Assembly (NCBI GenBank): GCA_052035645.1
Contig: JBPOHK010000033.1
Coordinates: 15,097 to 79,096 of the forward strand
Direction of reading: 5' to 3'
Source: RPQJ01 sp052035645
GTDB lineage: Bacteria; Pseudomonadota; Gammaproteobacteria; Steroidobacterales; Steroidobacteraceae
DNA length: 64,000 bases
Shown here in pieces: positions 1 to 8,698 of the stretch. The notes beneath the pieces were generated by a model, which made no database searches, was not told where the DNA came from, and saw only the letters and a program-made list of their open reading frames with translations. Position numbers and translations under genes: made by a program. Positions within the stretch are counted from its first letter, which is position 1; each line of letters starts with the position of its first letter.

Positions 1-849
1 GTTGATGTCGGTGACGGCGTAGTTCTCGCGCATCAGGCGACGGATGCGTTCCGCGCCGAGCGGCGCGGTGGCCACGATGTAGGTGCCCACCGGCATGATG
101 CGGGCGCGCAGTCGCGTCGAGATCGTCTCGTCGAGGTAGGCGTTGCAGCACAGCACCACGTGCTGCGCGCGTACGCTGCCCGTCGCCGTGCGCACGGTGA
201 CGGTGTCGCCGTGCCCGATGCCGGTGACGAGGCTGTCCTCGTGGATCGTCGCGCCGGCCGCTTCCGCGGCCGCCGCTAGCCCGAGCGTGTAGTTGAGCGG
301 ATGGAGGTGTCCGCTGCGCCGGTCGAGCAGGCCGCCGAGGTAGCGGTCCGTGTCGAGCAGCGCGCGCACCTGCGACTGCTCGAGCCACTCGAGCGAGGCG
401 TAGCCGTACTGGTCGACCAGTTCGTCGCGCCAGGCCTTCAACTCATTCTCGTGGCGGGGCTTGATCGCCACGTGCATCTGGCCCCAGTGCAGGTCGCAGT
501 CGATGGCGTGACGCTCGACGCGCGCCGCGAGCAGGTCCAGGGCCTCCACCGACACGTCGAACATCTGCTTCGCCGCCGCCGGGCCCACCTGGGCGATCAG
601 CTTGTCCTGCCCCGAGGCGAAGCCGAAGATCGCCTGGCCGCCGCTGCGGCCCGACGCGCCCCAGCCGACGCGCCGGCCCTCGAGCACGACCACCCGGTAG
701 CCGCGCTCGGCGAGGTGCAGCGCGGTGGAGCAGCCGGCGATGCCGGCGCCCACGACGCAGACGTCGGCCGTCACCTCGCCGCGCAACGCGGGCCGGGACG
801 GGCTCGGGTTCGCCGAGGCCGCGTAGTACGAACGGATGTGCTCGGCCAT
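1..849 (-). CDS. puuB: FAD-dependent gamma-glutamylputrescine oxidase (partial, C-terminus outside window)
   Basis: Flavin amine oxidase of the DAO/GlpO fold that oxidises gamma-glutamyl-polyamine to the aldehyde in glutamylated polyamine breakdown. The visible ~283 residues begin at ATG 849 and include the FAD-binding Rossmann motif GAGIAG (residues 34-39) after VCVV, then the family stretch GRRVGWGASGRSGGQ, typical of PuuB/PauB. The family is about 425 residues long, so roughly a third lies beyond the left edge. The start lies 4 bases after the stop of the upstream ligase gene, so the two are almost certainly cotranscribed and catalyse consecutive steps. The aldehyde dehydrogenase (PuuC) for the next step is not in the window. 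The family call is firm; substrate choice among polyamines is inferred from the neighbours. Confidence 0.88.
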   Translation of the reverse strand, partial: MAEHIRSYYAASANPSPSRPALRGEVTADVCVVGAGIAGCSTALHLAERGYRVVVLEGRRVGWGASGRSGGQAIFGFASGQDKLIAQVGPAAAKQMFDVSVEALDLLAARVERHAIDCDLHWGQMHVAIKPRHENELKAWRDELVDQYGYASLEWLEQSQVRALLDTDRYLGGLLDRRSGHLHPLNYTLGLAAAAEAAGATIHEDSLVTGIGHGDTVTVRTATGSVRAQHVVLCCNAYLDETISTRLRARIMPVGTYIVATAPLGAERIRRLMRENYAVTDIN

Positions 850-853
850 CGGC

Positions 854-2224
854 TCAGCTCGTCGTCAGGTACCAGGCGTAATCGAGCGCCGAGACGTAGG
901 ACTGGAAGTCCTGCATCTCGCCGCGGCGCGTGGCGGCGTACAGGCTCGCGAACCTCGGGCCGAGGTACTCGCGGGCGAACTCGCTGCGCTCGAACACGGC
1001 CAGCGCCTCGGGCCACGACATCGGGATGGTCGGCGTCGTGTCGCGATACGCATTGCCGGCGAGCACCGGACCCGGGTCGAGCCGCTGCGTGATGCCGCGG
1101 TGCATGCCCGCGAGCACGACGGCCGCGAGCAGGTACGGGTTGGCGTCGGCGCCGGCGACGCGATGCTCGACGCGCCGGCTCGCCGGCGGGCCGTGCGGCA
1201 CGCGGAAGGCGACGCCGCGGTTGTTCACCGACCAGCTCGGGTTCAGCGGCACGTAGGCCTCGGGCTGGAAGCGCCGGAACGAGTTCGCGGTGGGCGCGCA
1301 CACGGCCATCGCGTCGTTGATCGTCGCCGCGAGGCCGCCGATGGCGTGGTGGAGCTGCGCACTCCCGGTCGGATCGTCCGCCGCGAACACGTTGCGCCCG
1401 TCGGCGTCCACGAGGCTGACGTGCAGGTGCGCGCCGCTGCCCGCGTGGTCGCGGTAGGGCTTGGGCATGAAGGTCGCTTCCATGCCGTGCTGCAGGGCCA
1501 CGCCCTTCACCAGCCGCTTGAGGCGGATCGCGTGGTCGCAGGCGAGGAGGGCGTCGTCGACGTGGTGCAGGTTGACCTCGAACTGGCCGGGGCCGTACTC
1601 CGCGAGCACGGTGCCGGTCGGCAGTTCCTGCTCGCGGGCCGCGGCCTGGATCGCATCGATCACCGCGGAGTACTCGTCGAGCTCCTGCATCGAGTTGATC
1701 TGGGTCCGGTTCTCGCGGCGTCCCGTCAGGGGCTGGCGGGGCGGCTGCGCCTGGCCGTCGGGCGTGCGTTCGCGGTCGACGAAGTAGAATTCCAGTTCGA
1801 CGGCCATCACCGGGGTCAGGCCCATGGCGGCGTAACGCGCGACCACGCCCTCGAGCACGTGGCGCGGATCGCCGTGGAACGGCGTGTGGTCGTGCTCGTA
1901 CATGCTGACCTGCATCTGCGCGACCTGCTCGCCGAGCCACGGCACCGGCACGAGCGTGCCCGGGATCGGCAGGCAGACGCGGTCCGCGTCGCCCTCGTCG
2001 AAGCCGAGCCCGGTGCACTGCACGGTGCCGCCGAGCACGTCGAGGGCGAACATCGAGCCGGGCAGCAGCAGTCCGTTGCGGTGCACGCCCTCGAGTTCGG
2101 CGACCGTGACGCGCTTGCCGCGCGGGATGCCCATCTGGTCGGCCAGCAGCAGGTCGATGAACCGGACCTGCGGGTTGCGGGAGAGCCAGGCGCGCGCCGG
2201 CTCGAAGTCCGCGATCTGCGGCAT
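854..2224 (-). CDS. spuI: Glutamine synthetase-like gamma-glutamylpolyamine synthetase
   Basis: ATP-dependent ligase of the glutamine synthetase fold (456 aa) that joins glutamate to putrescine or another polyamine. Catalytic-domain motifs are present in order: AVELEFYFVD, GPGQFEVNL, GSGAHLHVS, and the ATP/glutamate loop RRVEHRVAGADANPYLL near the C-terminus. The short N-terminal beta-grasp region carries MGIPRGKR, typical of the PuuA/PauA subgroup rather than GlnA, and the adenylylation-loop region of true GlnA is not evident. It lies 4 bases upstream of the oxidase gene and diverges from spuA, so the two transcripts share the 2225-2462 control region. In Pseudomonas a similar gene, spuI, also lies beside spuA. 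A second paralogue is spuB on the other strand. Confidence 0.85.
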   Translation of the reverse strand: MPQIADFEPARAWLSRNPQVRFIDLLLADQMGIPRGKRVTVAELEGVHRNGLLLPGSMFALDVLGGTVQCTGLGFDEGDADRVCLPIPGTLVPVPWLGEQVAQMQVSMYEHDHTPFHGDPRHVLEGVVARYAAMGLTPVMAVELEFYFVDRERTPDGQAQPPRQPLTGRRENRTQINSMQELDEYSAVIDAIQAAAREQELPTGTVLAEYGPGQFEVNLHHVDDALLACDHAIRLKRLVKGVALQHGMEATFMPKPYRDHAGSGAHLHVSLVDADGRNVFAADDPTGSAQLHHAIGGLAATINDAMAVCAPTANSFRRFQPEAYVPLNPSWSVNNRGVAFRVPHGPPASRRVEHRVAGADANPYLLAAVVLAGMHRGITQRLDPGPVLAGNAYRDTTPTIPMSWPEALAVFERSEFAREYLGPRFASLYAATRRGEMQDFQSYVSALDYAWYLTTS

Positions 2225-2462
2225 GATGACCCCGTATGTTTAAGATTTATCGACGGCGGAACCGTCTCGGTCGCGGCAGCATAGCCGGTCGGGCGCGCAG
2301 GCGGCAAGCTCATGCGGCGCGGGGATTGTCAAGACAAGCCTATGTTTAGGCTGATTTTTACCTCATTTGTTGCGCTGCGTGGCGACGTCCCCGGGGGCGC
2401 TGTGGTTTAATGCTCCCCGGTCCCCCACGGCGGCCCATCCGAAGCCGTCTAGGATCTTAAAC
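2225..2462. promoter_or_regulatory. Divergent spuI / spuA control region with inverted repeats
   Basis: This 238-base region is AT-richer than its surroundings. It holds two adjoining perfect inverted repeats, TTGTC-AA-GACAA (2326-2337) and AGCCTA-TGTT-TAGGCT (2337-2352). The 9-mer GTTTAAGAT (2238-2246) reappears inverted as ATCTTAAAC (2454-2462), so the same ATCTTAAAC sits just ahead of both divergent start codons. TATGTTTA occurs at 2235 and 2341. A possible -10 for spuA is TTTAAT (2406-2411), without a convincing -35. These are plausible sites for a polyamine-responsive regulator; no regulator gene lies nearby. Confidence 0.5.
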
Positions 2463-3218
2463 GTGTCGCGCCGCACACCCCTGATCGGCATTCCCGCGGA
2501 TCGCCGGATCCTCGGCCCGCACCCCTTCCACTGCGTGGGGGAGAAATACATTCTTGCCGTGGCCGAGGCGGCGGGCGCGCTGCCGGTGCTCATCCCGTCG
2601 CTCGGCGAGGACGGCCTCGACGAGCTGCTCGCGCGCGTGGACGGCATCCTGCTCACCGGCAGCCCCTCGAACGTGGAACCCCACCGCTACGCGGGGCCGG
2701 CGAGCGAGCCCGACACGCTGCACGACCCGCACCGCGACGCCACGACGCTGCCGCTGATCCCGCGCGTGATCGCGGCCGGCCTGCCGCTGTTCGCGGTCTG
2801 CCGAGGCTTCCAGGAGATGAACGTCGCCTTCGGCGGCACGCTCTGGCAGAAGGTGCAGGACGTGCCCGGCAAGCAGGACCACCGCGAGGACAAGTCGCAG
2901 CCCCTCGAGGTCCAGTACGCGCCGGCCCACGAGGTGGAACTCGCCGACGGCGGGCTCCTGCGCCGGCTCGCCGGGGCGCCGCGGGCCACGGTCAATTCGC
3001 TGCACGCCCAGGGCGTGCAGCGGCTCGGCGACGACCTCGAGGTCGAGGCCGTCGCGCCGGACGGCCTGATCGAGGCATTCCGCGTGGGCACGGCGCCGGG
3101 CTTCGCGCTCGCGGTGCAGTGGCACCCCGAGTGGCAGGTGATGCAGAACCCTTTTTCGCGCGCCCTGTTCGCCGCCTTCGGCGACGCGGCCCGGGCGCAC
3201 CTCCAGGCACGGAAGTGA
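2463..3218 (+). CDS. spuA: Class I glutamine amidotransferase-type gamma-glutamyl-GABA hydrolase
   Basis: Hydrolase (251 aa) releasing GABA or an equivalent amino acid from its gamma-glutamyl conjugate, the last step of glutamylated polyamine catabolism (PuuD/PauD/SpuA). The class I amidotransferase triad is visible: nucleophile Cys113 in FAVCRGFQEMN, and His221 with Glu223 in QWHPEWQ. I chose GTG 2463 because it has an AGGA ribosome site at 2451-2454, 8 bases upstream, and the protein then starts with SRRTPLIGIPAD like its relatives. An in-frame ATG at 2367 would add 32 low-complexity residues from the control region. It heads the plus-strand operon, with spuB 3 bases downstream. Confidence 0.88.
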   Translation: MSRRTPLIGIPADRRILGPHPFHCVGEKYILAVAEAAGALPVLIPSLGEDGLDELLARVDGILLTGSPSNVEPHRYAGPASEPDTLHDPHRDATTLPLIPRVIAAGLPLFAVCRGFQEMNVAFGGTLWQKVQDVPGKQDHREDKSQPLEVQYAPAHEVELADGGLLRRLAGAPRATVNSLHAQGVQRLGDDLEVEAVAPDGLIEAFRVGTAPGFALAVQWHPEWQVMQNPFSRALFAAFGDAARAHLQARK

Positions 3219-3221
3219 CAC

Positions 3222-4559
3222 ATGAGTACCCCGATCCAGCAATTCTTCAAGGAACACGGCATCTCCGAGGTCGAGGCCGTCGTGCCCGACATGGCGGGCA
3301 TCGCGCGCGGCAAGGTCATGCCCGCGGTGAAGTTCGCGGAGGACGAGGGCATGCGGATGCCCGAGAGCATCTTCCTGCAGACCGTCACGGGTGAGTACCC
3401 GGAGGACGACCGCGCGATCAGCCCGTCCGAGATCGACATCGTGCTGAAGGCCGACCCGGCCACCACGCGCGTCGTGCCCTGGGCGGCGGAGCCGACGGCG
3501 CAGGTCATCCACGACAGCTTCTACTCGGACGGCCGTCCGGTGACCATGGCGCCGCGCTACGTGCTTCGCCACATCCTCGACATGTACGCGGCCCGGGGCT
3601 GGAAGCCGATCGTCGCGCCGGAGCTCGAGTTCTACCTCGTCGAGCCGAACACCGACGCCGACTACCCGCTCAAGCCGCCGGTGGGCCGCTCGGGCCGCCC
3701 GGAGATCGGCCGGCAGTCGTACTCGATCGCCGCGGTGAACGAGTTCGACCCGCTGTTCGACGACATCTACGCCTTCTGCGAGGCGCAGGAGATCGAGATC
3801 GACACGCTGATCCACGAGGACGGCGCGGCGCAGATGGAGATCAACCTGATCCACGGCGACGCGATGTCGCTGGCCGACCAGGTGTTCATGTTCAAGCGCA
3901 CGGCGCGCGAGGCCGCGTTCCGCCACAAGATGTACGCGACGTTCATGTCGAAGCCGATGGCCCGCGAGCCCGGCAGCGCCATGCACATCCACCAGAGCGT
4001 GGTGGACCTCAAGACCGGCAAGAACGTGTTCAGCGACAAGGACGGCAACCCGAGCCCGCTGTTCTTCTCGCACATCGCCGGCCTGCAGAAGTACCTGCCG
4101 TCGGCCATGTGCCTGTTCGCGCCGAACGTGAACGCGTTCCGCCGCATCATGCTGCGGCACATGGCCCCCATCAACACGCAGTGGGGCTACGACAACCGCA
4201 CGGCCGGCCTGCGCGTGCCGATCTCGAACGCCGAGAACCGCCGCGTCGAGAACCGGCTCGCCGGTGCCGACGCCAACCCGTACATCGCGCTGGCCGCCTC
4301 GCTCGCCTGCGGCTACCTCGGCATGCTCGAGGGCCTGAAGCCCTCAGAGCCCGTGTCGGGGAGCGCCTACGACCTGCCGTTCGGCCTGCCGCGCAACCTC
4401 GAGGAGTCCGTGCGCATGCTGCGCGACTGCCGGCCGCTGATCGACATCCTCGGCGACCGTTTCGTGCTCGCCTACACTGCCGTGAAGGAAAGCGAGCACG
4501 ACACCTTCCTGCAGGTGATCAGCTCCTGGGAGCGCGAGCACCTGCTGCTCAACGTCTGA
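3222..4559 (+). CDS. spuB: Glutamine synthetase-like gamma-glutamylpolyamine synthetase (second paralogue)
   Basis: 445-residue ligase of the same family as the divergent spuI, but clearly a different branch. Motifs include APELEFYLVE, GAAQMEINLIHGDAM, GSAMHIHQSV and ENRRVENRLAGADANPYIA. The N-terminus shows DMAGIARGK, the PuuA/PauA-type loop. It presumably activates glutamate with ATP and ligates it to a polyamine amino group. Position between the amidotransferase and the class III aminotransferase matches spuB of the Pseudomonas spuABCDEFGH operon exactly. Two ligases in one locus suggest a split by substrate (diamine versus spermidine/cadaverine), which the sequence alone cannot assign. 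Confidence 0.86.
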   Translation: MSTPIQQFFKEHGISEVEAVVPDMAGIARGKVMPAVKFAEDEGMRMPESIFLQTVTGEYPEDDRAISPSEIDIVLKADPATTRVVPWAAEPTAQVIHDSFYSDGRPVTMAPRYVLRHILDMYAARGWKPIVAPELEFYLVEPNTDADYPLKPPVGRSGRPEIGRQSYSIAAVNEFDPLFDDIYAFCEAQEIEIDTLIHEDGAAQMEINLIHGDAMSLADQVFMFKRTAREAAFRHKMYATFMSKPMAREPGSAMHIHQSVVDLKTGKNVFSDKDGNPSPLFFSHIAGLQKYLPSAMCLFAPNVNAFRRIMLRHMAPINTQWGYDNRTAGLRVPISNAENRRVENRLAGADANPYIALAASLACGYLGMLEGLKPSEPVSGSAYDLPFGLPRNLEESVRMLRDCRPLIDILGDRFVLAYTAVKESEHDTFLQVISSWEREHLLLNV

Positions 4560-4593
4560 GACCCCACCGACCCACGGCACGCGACCTCACACC

Positions 4594-5976
4594 ATGACCT
4601 CCACCGCACGCACCACCGCCGACTGGCAGCAGCTCGACCGGCAGCACTACCTGCACCCGTTCACCGACTTCAAGCAGCTCGCCGCGAAGGGCGCGCGCGT
4701 GATCGTGAAGGCGGAGGGTGTCTACCTGTACGACTCCGAGGGGCAGCGCATCCTCGACGGCATGGCCGGGCTGTGGTGCGTCAACGTCGGCTACGGCCGC
4801 CGGGAACTCGCCGAGGCCGCGTACCGCCAGCTGCTCGAGCTGCCGTACTACAACAGCTTCTTCCAGACCGCCCACCCGCCGGCGATCGAGCTGGCGAAGC
4901 AGCTGGTGGACCTGACCCCGCCGCAGTTCAACCACGTGTTCTTCACCGGCTCGGGCAGCGAGGGCAACGACACCGTGGTGCGGCTGGTGCGGCGCTACTG
5001 GGACCTGCTCGGCCAGCCGGGTCGCACCGTCATCATCAGCCGGCAGAACGCCTACCACGGCAGCACCATGGCCGGGGCGAGCCTCGGCGGCATGGGCTTC
5101 ATGCACGAGCAGGGCGGCCTGCCGATCCCGGACATCGTGCACATCCCGCAGCCGTACTGGTACGGCGAGGGCGGCGACCTCGCGCCCGACGAATTCGGCG
5201 TCAAGGTGGCGCGCGAGCTCGAGAAGAAGATCCTCGAGCTGGGCGTGAACCGGGTGGCGGCCTTCATCGGCGAGCCCATCCAGGGCGCCGGCGGCGTCAT
5301 CATCCCGCCGGAAACCTATTGGCCCGAGATCCAGAAGATCTGCGACCGCTACGGCATCCTGCTGGTGGCCGACGAGGTCATCTGCGGGTTCGGCCGCACC
5401 GGCCACTGGTTCGGCTCGGAGCGCTTCGGCATCCGGCCGGACCTGATGACCCTCGCCAAGGGGCTGTCCTCGGGCTACCTGCCGATCGGCGGGGTCATGG
5501 TGGGCGACCGCGTGGCCGAAGTGCTGATCGACAAGGGCGGCGAGTTCGCCCACGGCTTCACCTACTCGGGTCATCCCGCGGCCTGCGCGGTCGCCAGCGC
5601 CAACCTGGAACTGATCCGCCAGGAGAAGCTGGTCGAGCGCACGAAGGACGAGACCGGTCCGTACCTCGCGGCGAAGTGGCGCCAGCTCGCCGAGCACCCG
5701 CTCGTGGGCGAGGCGCGCTGCACCGGCCTCATCGGCGCCCTGGAACTGGTCCGCGACAAGGCGACCCGCCGCTTCTTCGACAAGCGGGGCGAGGTCGGCA
5801 CCATCTGCCGCGACTTCTGCTTCGCGAACGGGCTGATCATGCGCGCGGTACGCGACACCATGATCGTCTCCCCGCCGCTGGTGATCAGCCGCGCTCAGAT
5901 CGACGAACTGGCCGAGAAGGCCTGGCGCTGCCTCGACCTCACGTACGAGCGCTGCAAGGCCGAAGGCCGGTACTAG
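4594..5976 (+). CDS. spuC: Class III PLP aminotransferase, polyamine:pyruvate type
   Basis: 460-residue omega-aminotransferase of the SpuC family, which moves the terminal amino group of putrescine or related amines to pyruvate. The PLP signature is complete: DEVICGFGRTGHWFG, followed by the Schiff-base lysine Lys289 in TLAKGLSSGYLPIGG, and SGSEGNDTVVRLVRRYW for phosphate binding near residue 115. N-terminal HPFTDFK and GMAGLWCVNVGYG are typical of this subgroup. It lies 34 bases after spuB in the same operon. With SpuI/SpuB plus PuuB it gives the cell two routes into putrescine, transamination and glutamylation. Confidence 0.9.
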   Translation: MTSTARTTADWQQLDRQHYLHPFTDFKQLAAKGARVIVKAEGVYLYDSEGQRILDGMAGLWCVNVGYGRRELAEAAYRQLLELPYYNSFFQTAHPPAIELAKQLVDLTPPQFNHVFFTGSGSEGNDTVVRLVRRYWDLLGQPGRTVIISRQNAYHGSTMAGASLGGMGFMHEQGGLPIPDIVHIPQPYWYGEGGDLAPDEFGVKVARELEKKILELGVNRVAAFIGEPIQGAGGVIIPPETYWPEIQKICDRYGILLVADEVICGFGRTGHWFGSERFGIRPDLMTLAKGLSSGYLPIGGVMVGDRVAEVLIDKGGEFAHGFTYSGHPAACAVASANLELIRQEKLVERTKDETGPYLAAKWRQLAEHPLVGEARCTGLIGALELVRDKATRRFFDKRGEVGTICRDFCFANGLIMRAVRDTMIVSPPLVISRAQIDELAEKAWRCLDLTYERCKAEGRY

Positions 5977-6100
5977 CGCGTCAGCGGCCGGAGGGGCGGC
6001 CGCGCGCCATCGCGGTGCGGGTCGCCCCGGCGGCTGCCCCGTTTCGGGTCCTGGACGCGCGGGTCGCCGCGCGACGCTGGCGAGTGCGCACCGATTGCGC

Positions 6101-6106
6101 TATACA
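6101..6106 (+). promoter_or_regulatory. Possible -10 box (TATACA) ahead of spuD
   Basis: TATACA stands out in the GC-rich 193-base gap between spuC and spuD, 63 bases before the spuD ATG. A weak -35 candidate, TGGCGA (6078-6083), lies 17 bases upstream. It would allow transporter expression separate from the catabolic genes. Based on motif resemblance only. Confidence 0.3.
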
Positions 6107-6169
6107 ACGCGGGCACAACCGGCGCGGCCCCGGCCGCGCCCGTCCACATCGCAACAGGGGTATCGCACG

Positions 6170-7336
6170 ATGACTATCACCATCCGCGCCGGGCTCATGG
6201 GGCTCCTCGCGGCCACCATGCTGATCGGCTGTGGCAAGAAGGCCGAGGAAACGACTGCCGGACCCGCCGAGTCCGCCTCCACCTCCGGGTCGGCCGTGCC
6301 GGCCTCCTCCGAGGAGAAGGTGGTCAACGTCTACAACTGGTCCGACTACATCGACCCGAAGACGCTCGAGGACTTCACCAAGGAGACCGGCATCAAGGTC
6401 AACTACGACGTCTTCGACAGCAACGAGGTCCTGCAGACCAAGCTGCTGGCCGGCAACACCGGCTACGACGTGGTGGTTCCGTCCGCGTCGTTCCTCGAAC
6501 TGCAGATCAAGGCGGGCGTGTTCCAGAAGCTCGACCGCGCCAAGCTGCCGAACTGGAGCAACCTCGACGAGAACATCCTCAAGCGCGTCGCGCTGCACGA
6601 CCCGGGCAACCAGTACTCCGTGAACCACATGTGGGGCACGGATGCGATCGGCTACAACATCAAGAAGGTGCAGGCGATCGACCCGCAGGCTCCGCTCGAC
6701 AACTGGGACATGATCTTCGATCCCAAGGTGGCTGCGAAGTTCAAGGACTGCGGCATCTCGGTGCTCGACGCCCCGGACGAGGTCATCGGCGTGGCGCTCG
6801 CCTACCTCGGCAAGGACCCGAACAGCGAGAAGGCGGAGGACCTGAAGGCCGCAGAAGACCTGCTGATGAAGATCCGCCCGTACATCCGCATGATCCACAG
6901 CTCGCAGTACATCGACGCGCTGGCGAACGGCGAGATCTGCCTGACGCTCGGCTGGTCGGGCGACATCCTGCAGGCCAAGTCGCGCGCCGAGGAGGCCAAG
7001 CAGGGCGTGGAGATCGGCATGAGCGTTCCGAAGCAGGGCACCATCATCTGGTTCGACATGTACGCCATCCCGGCCGACGCGCCGCACCCGGACAACGCAC
7101 ACGCGTTCATCAACTTCATGATGCGTCCGGAGGTCGCCGCGGCGAACTCGAACTTCGTGCACTACGCCAACGGCAACGCCGCTTCCGTCGCGCTGCTCGA
7201 CCCGGCCGTGCGCGACGACCCGGGCGTCTACCCGCCGAAGGACACCATGGACAAGCTGTTCCCGAACCTCGCCCGGAGCGCGGAGTTCACCCGTGAGATG
7301 AACCGCACCTGGACCCGGTTCACGACCGGCAAGTAA
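6170..7336 (+). CDS. spuD: Polyamine ABC transporter substrate-binding lipoprotein (SpuD/PotF)
   Basis: Periplasmic receptor (388 aa) that delivers polyamines to the SpuFGH importer. ATG 6170 is preceded by AGGGG, and the protein then begins with a short signal and a lipobox, MLIG before Cys. The mature N-terminus is polar (KKAEETTAG), then the PotF-type core starts with VVNVYNWSDYIDP and continues with YDVVVPSASFLE and MWGTDAIGYN. Ligand-site residues expected of the family are visible, for example WSDY, SSQYIDAL and GWSGDI. A following paralogue, spuE, shares most of these blocks. An intrinsic terminator lies directly downstream. Confidence 0.92.
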   Translation: MTITIRAGLMGLLAATMLIGCGKKAEETTAGPAESASTSGSAVPASSEEKVVNVYNWSDYIDPKTLEDFTKETGIKVNYDVFDSNEVLQTKLLAGNTGYDVVVPSASFLELQIKAGVFQKLDRAKLPNWSNLDENILKRVALHDPGNQYSVNHMWGTDAIGYNIKKVQAIDPQAPLDNWDMIFDPKVAAKFKDCGISVLDAPDEVIGVALAYLGKDPNSEKAEDLKAAEDLLMKIRPYIRMIHSSQYIDALANGEICLTLGWSGDILQAKSRAEEAKQGVEIGMSVPKQGTIIWFDMYAIPADAPHPDNAHAFINFMMRPEVAAANSNFVHYANGNAASVALLDPAVRDDPGVYPPKDTMDKLFPNLARSAEFTREMNRTWTRFTTGK

Positions 7337-7372
7337 GCCCGGCCCAGCAAGCGCGGCAGGGATGCGTACCCG

Positions 7373-7410
7373 CGGGGCGGTCGGAGCACGAACTCCGGCC
7401 GCCCCGTTTT
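7373..7410 (+). terminator. Rho-independent terminator between spuD and spuE
   Basis: A 14-base-pair stem (7373-7386 with 7393-7406, one G-U pair, loop CACGAA) is followed directly by TTTT (7407-7410). It lies 36 bases after the spuD stop and inside an otherwise codirectional operon. It should end or thin out transcription after the first receptor gene. Confidence 0.85.
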
Positions 7411-7444
7411 CGCGGGGCAACTACCCAGGATCGGGCGCGTGAGC

Positions 7445-7450
7445 TATAAC
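7445..7450 (+). promoter_or_regulatory. Possible -10 box (TATAAC) for spuE-spuH
   Basis: TATAAC matches the sigma-70 -10 consensus in five of six bases and lies between the terminator after spuD and the spuE start. A weak -35 (TACCCA, 7422-7427) has a 17-base spacing. A promoter here would explain how spuE-H are expressed past the terminator. Confidence 0.38.
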
Positions 7451-7510
7451 CGTCGAAACGGCCGCGGCGTGCCCCAGGGGATGGCGGGCCCGGCGTTCAT
7501 GGGAGCCCAC

Positions 7511-8659
7511 ATGCGCAACACGATCCGGATGGCCGCCCTGGCCGCTGTCGCCTTTCTCGCCGCCGCCTGCGGCAAGCAGCCCGCCGCCCCCGCCGGGGAC
7601 GCCGGCGCCTCCCCGCCCGCGACCGCGGGCAGCGAGGAGAAAGTCCTCAACGTCTACAACTGGTCGGACTACATCGACCCCCAGGTGCTCGAGGACTTCA
7701 CCCGGGAGACGGGCATCAAGGTCCGCTACGACGTCTTCGACTCCAACGAGGTGCTCGAGACCAAGCTGCTGACCGGCAATTCCGGCTACGACGTGGTCGT
7801 GCCGAGCGCGTACTTCCTCGAGCGCCAGATCAAGGCCGGCGTGTTCCGCAAGCTCGACAAGTCGAAGCTGCCCAACCTCGCGAACCTCGACCCGGAACTG
7901 CAGCAGCGCATGGCCGGCCACGACCCGGGCAACGAGTACGGCGTCATCTACATGTGGGGCACCACGGGCATCGGCTACGACGAGGCGCGGATCCGCAAGG
8001 CGATGCCGGACGCGCCGGTGGACAGCTGGCGGATGCTGTTCGACCCCGCGGTGATCGCGAAATTCAAGGACTGCGGCGTGTCGGTGCTCGAGGACCCGAC
8101 CGACATGGTGTCCACCGCCCTGCTTTACCTGGGCAAGGACCCGAACAGCCAGTCCGAGGCGGACCTCAAGCTCGCCGAGGACCTGCTGGTGAAGGTGCGG
8201 CCGTACATCCGCACCATCACCAGCTCGCAGTACATCGAGGCGCTCGCGAACGGCGACATCTGCCTCGCAGTCGGCTACAGCGGCGACATCCTGCAGGCGC
8301 GCGACCGCGCCGCCGAGGCCGGCAAGCCGGTCGACATCCGCTTCTCGATCCCGAAGGAGGGCGCGCTGATGTGGTTCGACACGCTCGCCATCCCCGCGGA
8401 CGCCCAGCACCCCGGCAATGCCCAGCTGTTCATCGACTACCTGATGCGGCCCGAGGTGGCGGCGAAGAACTCCGACTTCGTCAACTACGCCAACGCCAAC
8501 CTCGCGGCGACGCCGCTGCTCAACGAGGGGCTGCGCAACGATCCGAGCATCTACCCGACGCCCGAGGTGAAGGCGCGGCTGCAGGCGAACCTCGCCAAGT
8601 CCGCGGAATTCACCCGCCTGCTCAACCGCTCCTGGACCCGATTCACGACGGGGCGCTGA
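7511..8659 (+). CDS. spuE: Polyamine ABC transporter substrate-binding lipoprotein (SpuE/PotF paralogue)
   Basis: Second polyamine receptor, 382 aa from ATG 7511, which follows GGGAG. The signal ends in a lipobox, FLAAA before Cys, and the mature protein starts with a Pro/Ala linker. The core repeats the SpuD blocks: LNVYNWSDYIDP, YDVFDSNEVLETKLL, YDVVVPSAYFLER, SSQYIEALANGDICLA. Tandem receptor genes ahead of one ATPase and two permeases are exactly the Pseudomonas spuD-spuE arrangement, where the two receptors prefer different polyamines. Both copies here carry Trp at the WFD position discussed in the findings. An in-frame ATG at 7439 would add 24 residues before the signal peptide and is unlikely. 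Confidence 0.92.
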   Translation: MRNTIRMAALAAVAFLAAACGKQPAAPAGDAGASPPATAGSEEKVLNVYNWSDYIDPQVLEDFTRETGIKVRYDVFDSNEVLETKLLTGNSGYDVVVPSAYFLERQIKAGVFRKLDKSKLPNLANLDPELQQRMAGHDPGNEYGVIYMWGTTGIGYDEARIRKAMPDAPVDSWRMLFDPAVIAKFKDCGVSVLEDPTDMVSTALLYLGKDPNSQSEADLKLAEDLLVKVRPYIRTITSSQYIEALANGDICLAVGYSGDILQARDRAAEAGKPVDIRFSIPKEGALMWFDTLAIPADAQHPGNAQLFIDYLMRPEVAAKNSDFVNYANANLAATPLLNEGLRNDPSIYPTPEVKARLQANLAKSAEFTRLLNRSWTRFTTGR

Positions 8660-8698
8660 GCCGCCCCGTCGCCGCCCGACCCCAGACACAGGGACGCC

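Noticed and set aside
5993..6040. Terminator between spuC and spuD
   Set aside because: An 11-base stem with one mismatch exists, but the loop is 26 bases and the T run is only GTTT, so it is weak next to the strong terminator after spuD.
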